Of a stretch of DNA of 64,000 bases, positions 1 to 8,142 are shown piece by piece. This DNA comes from RH-AL1 sp965198715 (GTDB lineage Bacteria; Pseudomonadota; Alphaproteobacteria; Rhizobiales; Beijerinckiaceae): positions 744,001 to 808,000 of the forward strand of contig CBDAPV010000002.1 in NCBI GenBank assembly GCA_965198715.1, read 5' to 3'. Both the position numbers and the translations under genes were made by a program. Position 1 is the first letter of the stretch. The number at the start of each line of letters is the position of its first letter. The notes below the pieces were generated by a model. The model saw only the letters and a list, made by a program, of their open reading frames with translations, ran no database searches and was not told the DNA's origin.

Positions 1-543
1 GCCGCCACCTCGGCCTTCGTCGTCGGAAACTCTCCCGGCGACATCACTTCCTCCCAACGCGCCCGACTCGTCCCACTCTGGAAAATGTCGCCTCGCCAGA
101 CGCGCCTCGACGTCGGGTTCGAAGGTCGAGGCGGGCAGCGCGACGAGCTGCAGCCCGTCCTGCCAAGCCAACAGATCCTCCAGCACTAGGCTGCAGGTGC
201 CCTTTTGCGCGCGGATGTTGCCGACGGTCAGCAGCCGGCACAGCCGCCCCCAGGCGGCGCGGTCCTTGGGGTAGGCGAGGATGTCGGGGGTGCCATCGCA
301 GAACACGAGACGGCTGCCGGGCAACACGCGCAGGTAATTCGCCGCCGCCTTGTTGTAGCGCAGAAAAAGGTGCGCGCGCACGACGCCTGCGAGCGAGTTG
401 CGGTCGGCGATACCGATCGCGTCGAGGCCCAGCGTGATAGCCTGGGCGACGAGCTCCTCGGGATGCGAGGCGCCGCGCAGGAAAGAGAAGTTGGTGGTGA
501 CCGCGAGCTCGGCGAACCCGTCAGGGTCGGCGTAGCGGATCAT
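1..543 (-). CDS. dnaE2: Error-prone DNA polymerase DnaE2, N-terminal part (runs off the window)
   Basis: Reverse-strand reading from the ATG at 543 gives 181 open codons to the window edge. The start resembles the PHP domain of the C-family polymerase DnaE2: an N-terminal 'TTNFSFLRGASHPEEL' block (about residues 16-31) followed by 'IGIADRNSLAGVVRAH' (about 43-58). DnaE2 is the translesion polymerase of the ImuA-ImuB-DnaE2 SOS mutasome. An in-frame stop 16-18 bases upstream of the ATG limits the start choice. The gene begins 63 bp after recA on the same strand, so read-through from the recA promoter is possible. imuA and imuB are not between them. Family assignment is strong; the catalytic domain lies outside the window. 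Confidence 0.88.
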   Translation of the reverse strand, partial: MIRYADPDGFAELAVTTNFSFLRGASHPEELVAQAITLGLDAIGIADRNSLAGVVRAHLFLRYNKAAANYLRVLPGSRLVFCDGTPDILAYPKDRAAWGRLCRLLTVGNIRAQKGTCSLVLEDLLAWQDGLQLVALPASTFEPDVEARLARRHFPEWDESGALGGSDVAGRVSDDEGRGGG

Positions 544-606
544 CGCGAAAATCCTGCGCTACCCACAAACCTGCATCATCTGCGTCATGCCAGTGCGAGG
601 CGAAAG

Positions 607-1686
607 CTACGCCTCCTCGGCCTCATCGGACTCTGCGTCGGTCTGGTCAAGGATCCGTTCGGCGACGAGGCCCGAGTTCTCGCGGATCGCCTTCTCGATC
701 CGGTCCGCCGTTGCCGGGTTGGCCTTGAGAAAGGCCTTGGCGTTCTCACGGCCCTGGCCGAGACGTTGGCTGTCGTAGGAGAACCACGCGCCCGACTTCT
801 CGACCACCCCCGCCTTGACGCCGAGGTCGACGAGCTCACCTACTTTCGACACGCCCTCGCCGTACATGATGTCGAATTCGACTTGCTTGAACGGCGGCGC
901 CACCTTGTTCTTGACGACCTTGACGCGGGTCTGGTTGCCCACGACCTCCTCGCGGTCCTTGATCGAACCGATGCGACGGATGTCGAGGCGGACGGAGGCG
1001 TAGAACTTCAAGGCGTTGCCGCCGGTCGTGGTCTCGGGCGAGCCATACATCACGCCGATTTTCATGCGGATCTGATTGATGAAGATGACCATGGTCTGCG
1101 AACGCGAGATCGAGGCGGTGAGCTTGCGCAAGGCCTGGCTCATCAGCCTGGCCTGGAGGCCCGGCTGGTTGTCGCCCATCTCGCCGTCGATCTCCGCTCG
1201 CGGTGTCAAGGCTGCCACCGAGTCGATAACGAGGACGTCGATGGCGCCCGAGCGCACGAGGGTGTCGGTGATCTCCAGTGCCTGCTCGCCCGTATCGGGC
1301 TGCGAGATCAGCAGGTCTTCGAGGTTGACGCCGAGCTTGCGGGCGTAGACCGGATCGAGGGCGTGCTCGGCATCGACGAAAGCGCAGACGCCGCCTTTCT
1401 TCTGCGCCTCGGCGATGACGTGCAGCGTCAGCGTCGTCTTGCCCGAGGATTCTGGCCCATAGATCTCGATCACGCGGCCCTTGGGCAGGCCGCCGACGCC
1501 GAGCGCGATGTCGAGCCCCAGCGAGCCGGTCGGGATCGTCTCGATCTCCATCGCCTGCTGGTTCTTGCCCAGCCGCATGATCGAGCCCTTGCCGAAGCTC
1601 CGCTCGATCTGGGACAGCGCGGCGTCGAGCGCCTTGGTCTTGTCCACGCTAGTTCCTTCCACGACGCGAAGATTGGCTTGAGACAT
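607..1686 (-). CDS. recA: Recombinase RecA
   Basis: A 359-aa protein, normal RecA length. It binds single-stranded DNA as an ATP-dependent filament, drives strand exchange and stimulates LexA self-cleavage. Visible motifs: Walker A 'GPESSGKTT', the 'FVDAEHALDP' segment, Walker B 'VLVIDSVAAL', the DNA-binding loop region 'EIDGEMGD', 'INQIRMKIGVMYG' and 'TTTGGNALKFYAS'; the C-terminus is acidic. The ATG at 1686 is preceded by an AGAAGGATCG ribosome binding site, and a longer in-frame extension upstream lacks family character. A LexA-type box lies 64 bp upstream of the start (1750-1764), so SOS induction is expected. dnaE2 follows on the same strand. Confidence 0.98.
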   Translation of the reverse strand: MSQANLRVVEGTSVDKTKALDAALSQIERSFGKGSIMRLGKNQQAMEIETIPTGSLGLDIALGVGGLPKGRVIEIYGPESSGKTTLTLHVIAEAQKKGGVCAFVDAEHALDPVYARKLGVNLEDLLISQPDTGEQALEITDTLVRSGAIDVLVIDSVAALTPRAEIDGEMGDNQPGLQARLMSQALRKLTASISRSQTMVIFINQIRMKIGVMYGSPETTTGGNALKFYASVRLDIRRIGSIKDREEVVGNQTRVKVVKNKVAPPFKQVEFDIMYGEGVSKVGELVDLGVKAGVVEKSGAWFSYDSQRLGQGRENAKAFLKANPATADRIEKAIRENSGLVAERILDQTDAESDEAEEA

Positions 1687-1749
1687 CGCTTTCGATCCTT
1701 CTGGCACGCGGCGGGAGGGGCAGGCAAACGGAGTTGGTTGGAAGCGAAT

Positions 1750-1764
1750 GTACTCTATTTGTTC
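1750..1764 (-). promoter_or_regulatory. LexA (SOS) box upstream of recA
   Basis: Plus-strand GTAC-TCTATTT-GTTC, one mismatch from the alphaproteobacterial LexA operator GTTC-N7-GTTC. It sits 64 bp upstream of the recA start, a typical operator position. The neighbouring plus-strand gene starts at 1853, so the box could also touch that promoter. Confidence 0.8.
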
Positions 1765-1852
1765 CGGTTGGCAAGCGCCATCGACGCGGAAAATTCTGGC
1801 CTCTCGCGCGTTGGAACGCACTGGTCCGTCGGGCCGACGGAGGGGCGGGCTG

Positions 1853-2485
1853 ATGGAGTGCGGTGTGTCGATCTTCGATACGGTTCTACACATCCCGGCG
1901 GAGCTGCGCCCATTCGTGGCGCCTCGGGCGCTGACGCGCGTGACCCTGCCGCTGACCGCGCGACCAGGCCTCCGCTTTGTTGTGGCCGGAACCGGCGCCG
2001 CCGCCATGTCGCTTGCCTGCCTGGCTTTGGCTTTCGTGCTGGCCAGGGCTCCCGGCGATCCCCTGTCGAAATATGCGCTGGCAGCCGTGTTCGCCATCGC
2101 GGCCGTGATCCCGGCGGCGATCGCGGCGACGGCCTTGCGCGATGCCCTTGCCGACCGACCCATCCTGACCCTCGATGCTGAGGGGTTGCGCGACACAAGG
2201 CTGGGCGATCGGATCGCCTGGAATGCCGTGAAAGCCGCGGCCATCGTCGGCACGGCCGACGGCATCGCCGCGGTGCGCCTCACGCTAGCCGTCGAGAGCG
2301 CTCCGAGGTACAATCCGTTTCGCATCGGCGGCTGGAGCGTCGAATGGCAGCGACGACGATGCGACCGGCTGGTGGCATTGAGCCTTCTCGACAAACGACC
2401 GCACGACCTCGCCTACACCATCGTGACGCTCGCCGGACGCCACGGCGCGACGATCTCGGCGGACACGATGCCGTCATGGCCATGA
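1853..2485 (+). CDS. Small membrane protein of unknown function (STM3941-like)
   Basis: A 210-aa protein, divergent from recA. The ATG at 1853 is chosen because GGAGGGG precedes it; an open extension back to 1748 has no coding character and overlaps the LexA box. Two hydrophobic segments (about residues 45-65 and 73-95, 'FVVAGTGAAAMSLACLALAF' and 'YALAAVFAIAAVIPAAIAA') are followed by a soluble part with 'LTLDAEGLRDTRLGDRIAWNAV', typical of bacterial proteins with two membrane helices and a PH-like domain (STM3941 type). No enzyme motif is seen. Function unknown. Confidence 0.72.
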   Translation: MECGVSIFDTVLHIPAELRPFVAPRALTRVTLPLTARPGLRFVVAGTGAAAMSLACLALAFVLARAPGDPLSKYALAAVFAIAAVIPAAIAATALRDALADRPILTLDAEGLRDTRLGDRIAWNAVKAAAIVGTADGIAAVRLTLAVESAPRYNPFRIGGWSVEWQRRRCDRLVALSLLDKRPHDLAYTIVTLAGRHGATISADTMPSWP

Positions 2486-2601
2486 TCCGCGCGGCCCTGG
2501 CATTATTACCACCCGGGGCTATCGGAAACAAAGCCGACGCCTGCTTCTGCGCGAGGCTTGAGCTCCGCAGAGACCTTGCCTAGGAACGTCCAACCTGCCC
2601 C

Positions 2602-3828
2602 ATGAATAACCACGCGGCCATGATGTCTGCCTTTCTCTCGGGCTTTCGCTCACGCGCGTTCAGGTGGAGAGCATCTCGGCGCGAGCTTGTCGAGCCGCCC
2701 GGGATTCTCCTCGAGCCGGAGGAGCCGACCGCGATCACGCCCGCCGAGCTCGTCTCGGAGTTCGAGAGCCTCGGCGACAATTGCGAGTTCGGCCTGGTGC
2801 AACGCTTCTGCGGCGTGGAGCCGCTCGGACTCTTCCGCTTCTCGGGATCACGTCTCGAGAGCCTCATCCGCGCATTCGAGAGCAACCTCGAGCCGATCGG
2901 GTCCGACGAAGACCTACGTCTCGATATTTTTTATGGGGACGACGAGATCCAGGGCTGCAGTCGCTTCTACGACGATTTCATCTACCACACCGAAATTGCA
3001 GCCTCGACGTGCGATAAGGAGGCGTTGCGCGCCCGCGAGCTGAAGAAGCTGCGCTATCTCCGGCGCAAGCTCGTCGACGATCTCGCGGCCGGAGAAAAGA
3101 TTTTCGTCCGCAAAGAAGGCGATTTCGGCCAAGTCGAGGAGCTGTTCCGCGTCATGCGCAGGCTCGGCCCCAACAATCTCCTTTGGGTCGAGGGCGAGGA
3201 GCGCCACTTCAATGCCGGCGACGTGGAGACCTGGAAGAACGGGCTCTACAGGGGGCACGTCAAGCGGCTCGCTCCGGCCAACGACGCTCCCAGCCTCGAC
3301 CTGCGCGGATGGCTGACGCTGTGCCTGGAGGCCTTGCGGGTGATCCGCGGCCGAAGCTGCCGCCTCACCCTCAACACCGTCCTCCAATATGACGAGACCT
3401 GGAAGTTCGAGGATCTTTGCATCGGCCGCGAAGCCACTGGCGGACCTTCCTTCGGCGACAGCCGGGTCTTCGAGATCGTCCTGAGAGACGATACGGTGCG
3501 TGCCAACGCGATTGTCGCCAGTCGTTACATCGAGACGCCCATCGCTGAACGCTCGCTCTGTTCATTCTCGGTCTGGATGTGGGTGCCCTCGGGATTTCAG
3601 GGCAGCTTCATCGATGTGTATTTCCCCTTTTCCGAGCAGGGTCACCTGTGCAGGGCCGACCTGTTGCTTCGCGACTGTTGGCAGCGAGTCTGGGCCTGCA
3701 CGCGCCTGCCGAAGGGGCAGATCAACGCGATGGGCGCGATCCGCGTGACGGGAAAGCGCGGCGACACGATCTACACCTCGACCTGGCGCTTCGAGGATGG
3801 GTGTCTGCCGAACGAGTGGCCCGTGTAG
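2602..3828 (+). CDS. Unidentified protein with conserved SLGDNCEFG motif
   Basis: A 408-aa soluble protein. Residues about 50-80 contain 'FESLGDNCEFGLVQRFCG' followed by 'EPLGLFRFSGSRLESLI'. This Ser-Leu-Gly-Asp/Ser-Asn-Cys signature also begins DUF1796-type putative cysteine peptidases and many alphaproteobacterial unknowns found near polysaccharide genes. The Cys and a later 'FIYHTE' His could in principle form an active site, but I cannot prove it. The C-terminal 130 residues ('SRVFEIVLRDDTVRANAIV...') look like a separate beta-rich module. The ATG at 2602 has a poor ribosome site; 2620/2623 are alternatives. An AT-rich stretch and a TylF methyltransferase follow, suggesting an accessory polysaccharide patch. 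Function not assigned. Confidence 0.75.
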   Translation: MNNHAAMMSAFLSGFRSRAFRWRASRRELVEPPGILLEPEEPTAITPAELVSEFESLGDNCEFGLVQRFCGVEPLGLFRFSGSRLESLIRAFESNLEPIGSDEDLRLDIFYGDDEIQGCSRFYDDFIYHTEIAASTCDKEALRARELKKLRYLRRKLVDDLAAGEKIFVRKEGDFGQVEELFRVMRRLGPNNLLWVEGEERHFNAGDVETWKNGLYRGHVKRLAPANDAPSLDLRGWLTLCLEALRVIRGRSCRLTLNTVLQYDETWKFEDLCIGREATGGPSFGDSRVFEIVLRDDTVRANAIVASRYIETPIAERSLCSFSVWMWVPSGFQGSFIDVYFPFSEQGHLCRADLLLRDCWQRVWACTRLPKGQINAMGAIRVTGKRGDTIYTSTWRFEDGCLPNEWPV

Positions 3829-3840
3829 GTTTCTCCCTAA

Positions 3841-4138
3841 CCCAATTCTGGGTCTCGGTCCCAACAAGCTTCTTGTTCTGAGAGCGGTAACTACCAGATG
3901 TTGAATGCGCTGTACGCAAATCAGAATAACGAATATTCGCGTGCGAACAAAGTAAGCCTTCGTGCTATTTGGCTCAGTGCGCAAAACGGCGGTGGTACTT
4001 ACAATGCCAACCCGCGAGACGGTACTTAAGTCTGCGGGCTGCCTGACACGTTGCAGGCTTATGGCTATTCTGATAAGGTTAATATTGGGTAGGTCGCAGA
4101 TCCATCTCTTGAACAAGCGACCTGGGGAAACACGATAG
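3841..4138 (+). pseudogene. Possible decayed coding fragment in an AT-richer gap (3829-4161)
   Basis: The 333-bp gap between the 408-aa gene and the convergent TylF gene is visibly AT-richer than its surroundings. One plus frame reads as protein-like sequence with only two internal stops (about 4027 and 4090): 'MLNALYANQNNEYSRANKVS' from the ATG at 3898, then 'LPDTLQAYGYSDKVNIG', then 'DPSLEQATWGNTIVDFAPA'. The Asn/Gly/Thr/Ser-rich composition looks like a secreted or surface protein. It could be a remnant of a transferred gene, or chance. No family recognised. Confidence 0.3.
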
Positions 4139-4161
4139 TGGACTTTGCTCCTGCGTGAGCG

Positions 4162-4944
4162 TCAGCGTTCCCGGCGCCAGTAGCAGCATTTGGTATCGAC
4201 GAACTGCAAGGGCTTCTCGATGCCGCGCTGCGCCCTGAACGTGTCGACGGCCTTGGCGCAATAGGTCCAGCGATCCTCGCCGTAATCGTCGACGATGACG
4301 TAGCCACCAACCGACAGCTTGTCGTAGAGGGCGCTGAGCGAGTCCCAGGTCGACTCGTAGTAGTCGCCGTCGAGCCGCAGGATGGCCAGGCGCTCGATCG
4401 GCGCCGAGGGCAGCGTATCCTTGAACCAACCCTTAAGGAAGCGCACGCCGTCGTCGAGCATGCCGTAGACCTCGAAGTTGCGGCGGACCTCGTCGAGCGA
4501 CACGGCCAGGTGATTGAGCGTCTTGGTCATGACCGCGCCGGCGAAATGTTTCGCCTCGCTCGGGAAGCGCTCGGCGTCCGGCTCAGGAAATCCATCGAAC
4601 GAATCGGCGACCCAGACCAAGCGGTCGCTGACGCCGTTCACTTTCAGCATGGCGCGCATGAAGATCGTCGCGCCGCCGCGCCACGCCCCGGTCTCAATGA
4701 GATCGCCGGGAACGCCGTCACCGAGGATCTCCGTGACGCACCGCTGGAGATGGTCCAGGCGGACGCGAGGCAGCATCGAGACCGCCGGGCTCTTGATGTA
4801 ATGATTGGTGAATTCGTGGATGAAGCGGATCTCGCTGGCGTTGTCGGCATCGGGCTCCCGGCCGAACAAGGTGTTCGTCAGCGACTTCTTGAGGAGGTCA
4901 TAATAGAGGTCCGTCGCCTCTTTCTCACCCGCTTGTGTCAACAT
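4162..4944 (-). CDS. TylF/MycF-family O-methyltransferase
   Basis: A 260-aa protein with the macrocin O-methyltransferase (TylF) fold: 'GDLIETGAWRGGATIFMRAML' (SAM-binding loop, about residues 79-99), 'VWVADSFDGFPEPD', 'VRFLKGWFKDTLP', 'LAILRLDGDYYESTWDSL' with the metal-binding Asp, and 'GGYVIVDDYG' with the second acidic pair. The family uses SAM and a divalent metal to methylate sugar hydroxyls in antibiotics or surface polysaccharides. Length is normal and all metal-site acids are present. It stands alone next to an unidentified 408-aa protein, so the substrate is unknown; a surface glycan is likely. Confidence 0.9.
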   Translation of the reverse strand: MLTQAGEKEATDLYYDLLKKSLTNTLFGREPDADNASEIRFIHEFTNHYIKSPAVSMLPRVRLDHLQRCVTEILGDGVPGDLIETGAWRGGATIFMRAMLKVNGVSDRLVWVADSFDGFPEPDAERFPSEAKHFAGAVMTKTLNHLAVSLDEVRRNFEVYGMLDDGVRFLKGWFKDTLPSAPIERLAILRLDGDYYESTWDSLSALYDKLSVGGYVIVDDYGEDRWTYCAKAVDTFRAQRGIEKPLQFVDTKCCYWRRER

Positions 4945-5121
4945 CCTCGGTGTCCTGTTCGGCTTCCGACGAGCCCAGGTCGCCGAGGTTCACGATCCCG
5001 CAGGCTCGTCCTGACACCGTATGCCAAGGCGACGTCAAGTCGGTGGAGGCTTAGATTTGGCTATCGTATCGAAGGATTGTCGCAACGTCAGGGCACCGGA
5101 CGTCGATCCAGAGTCGCTTCG

Positions 5122-5191
5122 CGATGCTTATATGCATGTCCCCGCTACGTTTTTCTTTGTTGAAGCAAGTCCGCAACAGCGGACGTTGCTC
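5122..5191. repeat. Dispersed intergenic hairpin repeat, copy A
   Basis: A 70-nt element downstream of the cupredoxin gene, with a second copy at 37148-37219. The 3' 49 nt (5143-5191) match 37171-37219 at 45 of 49 positions. The core is an inverted repeat: AGCAA (5164-5168) and GTCCGC (5169-5174), loop AACA, GCGGAC (5179-5184), one bulged G, TTGCT (5186-5190). Both copies lie in intergenic DNA close to the 3' end of a gene, as expected for REP/RIME-like palindromic elements. An overlapping small open frame (5021-5218) is probably not a gene. Confidence 0.75.
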
Positions 5192-5214
5192 AAGCTGCAG
5201 ACGCGCACGTCGCT

Positions 5215-5682
5215 CTAGCGCTCGACCAGGATGGTGCCGTGCATGCCGGCCTCGAAATGACCTGGGATGAGACAGGCGAACTGAAACGTGCCGGCGTGCG
5301 TGAAGGTCCAGGCGAGATGGCCGCTGCCGCCTGGGGCGAGCGCGATGCTGTTGCCCTCATGGTGCTTCATGTCGGGCATTTCGCGCATCATGGCCGCGTG
5401 CTCGGCGTTTCCGGCGACGGTGTCGATGCGGAATTCGTGGCGAAGCTTGCCTGCATTGGTGACGTCGAAGCGAACGGTCTCGCCGCGCTTCACGCGCAGC
5501 GTGGTGGGTAAGAACACCATCATGCCGTCCTCGTGCTCGACGATGATGAGCGTGCGCACGTCGGTCGTCACTCCGCGCCCGACCTCGCCCGCCGCGTTTC
5601 CGCCGTCGTGCTCGTGGGCGAGTGCGACTGTCGCCAGGCAAAGACCGGCCAGGAGCGCGGTCGTCGTCGTCCTTAGTGGCAA
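5215..5682 (-). CDS. Periplasmic cupredoxin-like copper protein
   Basis: A 155-aa protein with a cleavable signal peptide (about residues 1-22, ending 'ATVALA-HEHD'). The mature part is a plastocyanin/azurin-like domain. Type-1 copper ligands are visible: a His in 'KLRHEFRID' and the C-terminal Cys, His and Met in 'FACLIPGHFEAGM'. A Met/His-rich insertion, 'AAMMREMPDMKHHEG' (about 95-109), and the His-rich N-terminus could bind extra copper, as in CopI-like resistance cupredoxins. Expected role: periplasmic copper binding, electron transfer or tolerance. No copper ATPase or oxidase gene is adjacent. Confidence 0.88.
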   Translation of the reverse strand: MPLRTTTTALLAGLCLATVALAHEHDGGNAAGEVGRGVTTDVRTLIIVEHEDGMMVFLPTTLRVKRGETVRFDVTNAGKLRHEFRIDTVAGNAEHAAMMREMPDMKHHEGNSIALAPGGSGHLAWTFTHAGTFQFACLIPGHFEAGMHGTILVER

Positions 5683-5905
5683 GGTCCGGTCTCCAGCCTG
5701 TCGGGCGACGCGCCCGTAGGATCGAGGCTATACGAAAAGAGCCGTCCTCGCGCTTGCCGAAAAAGCGTTGGGCGCTTATACCGTCCTCCATCCCGCACGC
5801 GGACCGCGCGCGCCTGCCCCAAGGCGCGCTTCCGGTGGAGCCTCATCGTTAAAGGACGATGGGATCCTCAACGGTCCGCGGAGGTCTAACCGGAGAAGAC
5901 GCAAT

Positions 5906-6997
5906 ATGGCACTGCCTGATTTCACCATGCGTGGGCTCCTCGAGTCCGGCGCCCACTTCGGGCACCAGTCCCATCGCTGGAACCCGAAGATGGCGCCCTA
6001 CATTTTCGGCGCCCGCAACAACATTCACATCATCGACCTCGCGCAGACGGTGCCGCTGATGCACCAGGCGCTGAAGGCCGTCTCCGACACGGTCGCCCGA
6101 GGCGGTCGCGTGCTCTTCGTGGGCACCAAGCGGCAGGCGCAGGACCAGATCGCCGATGCCGCCAAGCGCTCGGCGCAATATTACATCAACTCGCGCTGGC
6201 TCGGCGGCATGCTGACCAACTGGAAGACGATTTCGGGCTCGATCCAGCGGCTGCGCAAGATCGACGAGCAACTCGATCACGGCGCCGTCGGCCTGACCAA
6301 AAAGGAGCGGCTGATGATGAGCCGCGAGCGCGAGAAGCTCGAGAAGGCGCTCGGCGGCATCAAGGACATGGGCGGCGTGCCCGACTTGATCTTCGTCATT
6401 GATACCAACAAGGAGCAGCTGGCGATCAAGGAGGCGGCGCGCCTCAACATACCGGTCGCGGCGATCCTCGACACCAATTCCGATCCCGACGGCATCACTT
6501 ACCCGATCCCGGCCAACGACGATGCCGGCCGCGCCATCACCATGTACTGCGACCTGATCGCTCGCGCCGCGCTCGACGGTATCCAGCGCTCGCAGGGCTC
6601 GGCCGGTGCCGACCTCGGCGAGATGGAGGTGCCCACTGCCGAGGCGCTGCCGGAGACGGCGTCCGCGCCTGAGCTGCACGCCGCCGACACTCTGGCGCCG
6701 CAGACGCCGGACATCGACGCCGATGCCAAGCTCGACGTCGAGGAAAACCTCGATGCGCCGGCCGAGGCCTTCGAGCTGCTCTCGGCGCCGCGCGGCGCCC
6801 CCGACGATTTCGCCAAGATCCAGGGCGTAGGTCCCCAGATCGTAAAGAAGCTCAACGACGGCGGCATCTTTCACTATTGGCAGATCGCGGCGATGACCCC
6901 CGAGGACGTCGCCAAAGTCGAGGCCGACCTGAAGCTTGGCGGTCGTATCGAGCGCGACGGTTGGATCAACCAGGCCCGCACGCTGCTGGCGGCCTAG
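5906..6997 (+). CDS. rpsB: 30S ribosomal protein S2 with C-terminal helix-hairpin-helix extension
   Basis: A 363-aa protein; the S2 core (about 1-255) is recognisable from 'MRGLLESGAHFGHQSHRWNP', 'RVLFVGTKRQAQD', 'RWLGGMLTNWKTI' and 'LIFVIDTNKEQLAI'. S2 binds the head-body junction of the 30S subunit and recruits S1. After an acidic linker (about 256-300) comes a domain with 'FAKIQGVGPQIVKKLNDGGI' and 'YWQIAAMTPEDVAKVE', a helix-hairpin-helix type module found as an appendage on several alphaproteobacterial proteins (S2, L21, NuoE). The ATG at 5906 follows a CGGAGAAG site; a longer upstream frame is not S2-like. tsf follows 218 bp downstream, the usual pair. Confidence 0.97.
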   Translation: MALPDFTMRGLLESGAHFGHQSHRWNPKMAPYIFGARNNIHIIDLAQTVPLMHQALKAVSDTVARGGRVLFVGTKRQAQDQIADAAKRSAQYYINSRWLGGMLTNWKTISGSIQRLRKIDEQLDHGAVGLTKKERLMMSREREKLEKALGGIKDMGGVPDLIFVIDTNKEQLAIKEAARLNIPVAAILDTNSDPDGITYPIPANDDAGRAITMYCDLIARAALDGIQRSQGSAGADLGEMEVPTAEALPETASAPELHAADTLAPQTPDIDADAKLDVEENLDAPAEAFELLSAPRGAPDDFAKIQGVGPQIVKKLNDGGIFHYWQIAAMTPEDVAKVEADLKLGGRIERDGWINQARTLLAA

Positions 6998-7137
6998 GCT
7001 TCCGTCGTTTCGACGAGGGAGAGGTGCGACGGCGAAGCATGCTGTTTATGCAGAGCTCCCGTCTTCGGCAGATTGTGGCGACGGCATGAGTCTCACCACT
7101 GCGTCAGCGCATTCCGGATCTCTTCCGAAGAGAGGGT

Positions 7138-7160
7138 AAGGGCTCCCGCTCCCTTTTTTT
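7138..7160 (+). terminator. Terminator or attenuator between rpsB and tsf
   Basis: AAGGG and CCCTT arms around an 8-nt loop, followed directly by a T-run (7154-7160), 141 bp after the rpsB stop and 56 bp before tsf. The stem is short, so partial termination that lowers tsf expression relative to rpsB is as likely as full termination. Confidence 0.5.
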
Positions 7161-7215
7161 CACGCGGCTCGCGTCCGATGTGCCGACCGCGTTTACCTGT
7201 AAGGACTCACGTGCG

Positions 7216-8142
7216 ATGGCGATTGTTTCGGCGGCGATGGTGAAGGATCTTCGCGAGAAGACTGGCGCCGGCATGATGGATTGCAAAAACGCGCTCAACG
7301 AGACCGGCGGCGACATCGAGGGCGCGATCGATTGGTTGCGCAAGAAAGGCTTGTCAAAGGCGGCCAAGAAGAGTGGCCGAGTGGCCGCCGAGGGCTTGAT
7401 TGGCTTCAAGACCGAGGGGCACGAGGGCGCGATCGTCGAAGTCAATTCCGAGACCGATTTCGTCGCCCGTAACGACGCCTTCCAGGCGCTCGTGCGCGCG
7501 ATCGACGAGGTCGCCTTGCGCGAGAAGCTCGATGATGTCGAGGCGATCAAGGCGGCGTCATACCCGACTGGCGGCACCGTAGAGGCGGCGGTCAACAACG
7601 CCATCGCGACGATCGGTGAGAATATGACGATCCGCCGTGCCGCTCATCTGCACGTCGGCGAGGGCGTCATTGCACAATACATGCACAATGCGGTGGCCGA
7701 CGGACTCGGCAAGCTGGGCGTGCTGGTGGCGTTGGAATCGAGCGGCGATGCCGCGGTCCTCGCCGAGATGGGCAAGAAGATCGCCCAGCACATCGCTGCC
7801 ATCAATCCCGTCGCGCTCGACTCCGGCTCGATCGCCCCTGAGACGATCGCCCGCGAGAAGGCCGTGCTGGCCGAGAAGAATGGCGCCGGCAAGCCTTCGC
7901 ACGTCGTCGAGAAAATCGTCGAGTCCGGTCTGAAGAGCTACTTCAAGGAAAACTGCTTGGTCGACCAGATCTCGATCCACGCCGACCATGCCGGTAAAAC
8001 GATCGGCAAGATCGTCGAGGAGGCGGCCGGCGTCGGGGCTCCAGTGGTGCTGAGGGGCTACGTACGCTACGCGCTCGGCGAGGGCATCGAGAAGGAGTCC
8101 GGCGACTTCGCCGCCGAGGTTGCCGCGGTGGCAAAGGGCTGA
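7216..8142 (+). CDS. tsf: Translation elongation factor Ts
   Basis: A 308-aa protein, normal length. EF-Ts is the cytoplasmic nucleotide exchange factor that frees GDP from EF-Tu. The N-terminal UBA-like domain ('MVKDLREKTGAGMMDCKNAL') is followed by the EF-Tu binding hallmark 'VEVNSETDFVARN' (about residues 79-91) and the dimerisation/core domain ending 'GYVRYALGEGIEKE'. The ATG at 7216 is preceded by AAGGA. It follows rpsB on the same strand. A CCGAGG-TAAA-CCTCGG hairpin lies downstream at 8184-8199 but without a T-run. Confidence 0.98.
   Translation: MAIVSAAMVKDLREKTGAGMMDCKNALNETGGDIEGAIDWLRKKGLSKAAKKSGRVAAEGLIGFKTEGHEGAIVEVNSETDFVARNDAFQALVRAIDEVALREKLDDVEAIKAASYPTGGTVEAAVNNAIATIGENMTIRRAAHLHVGEGVIAQYMHNAVADGLGKLGVLVALESSGDAAVLAEMGKKIAQHIAAINPVALDSGSIAPETIAREKAVLAEKNGAGKPSHVVEKIVESGLKSYFKENCLVDQISIHADHAGKTIGKIVEEAAGVGAPVVLRGYVRYALGEGIEKESGDFAAEVAAVAKG

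Noticed and set aside
205..2181. Long plus-strand open frame opposite dnaE2 and recA
   Set aside because: It is the antisense shadow of recA in GC-rich DNA; recA on the minus strand has all family motifs.
5021..5218. Small open frame over the hairpin repeat
   Set aside because: No ribosome site, no conserved features, and it spans an intergenic repeat found elsewhere outside genes.
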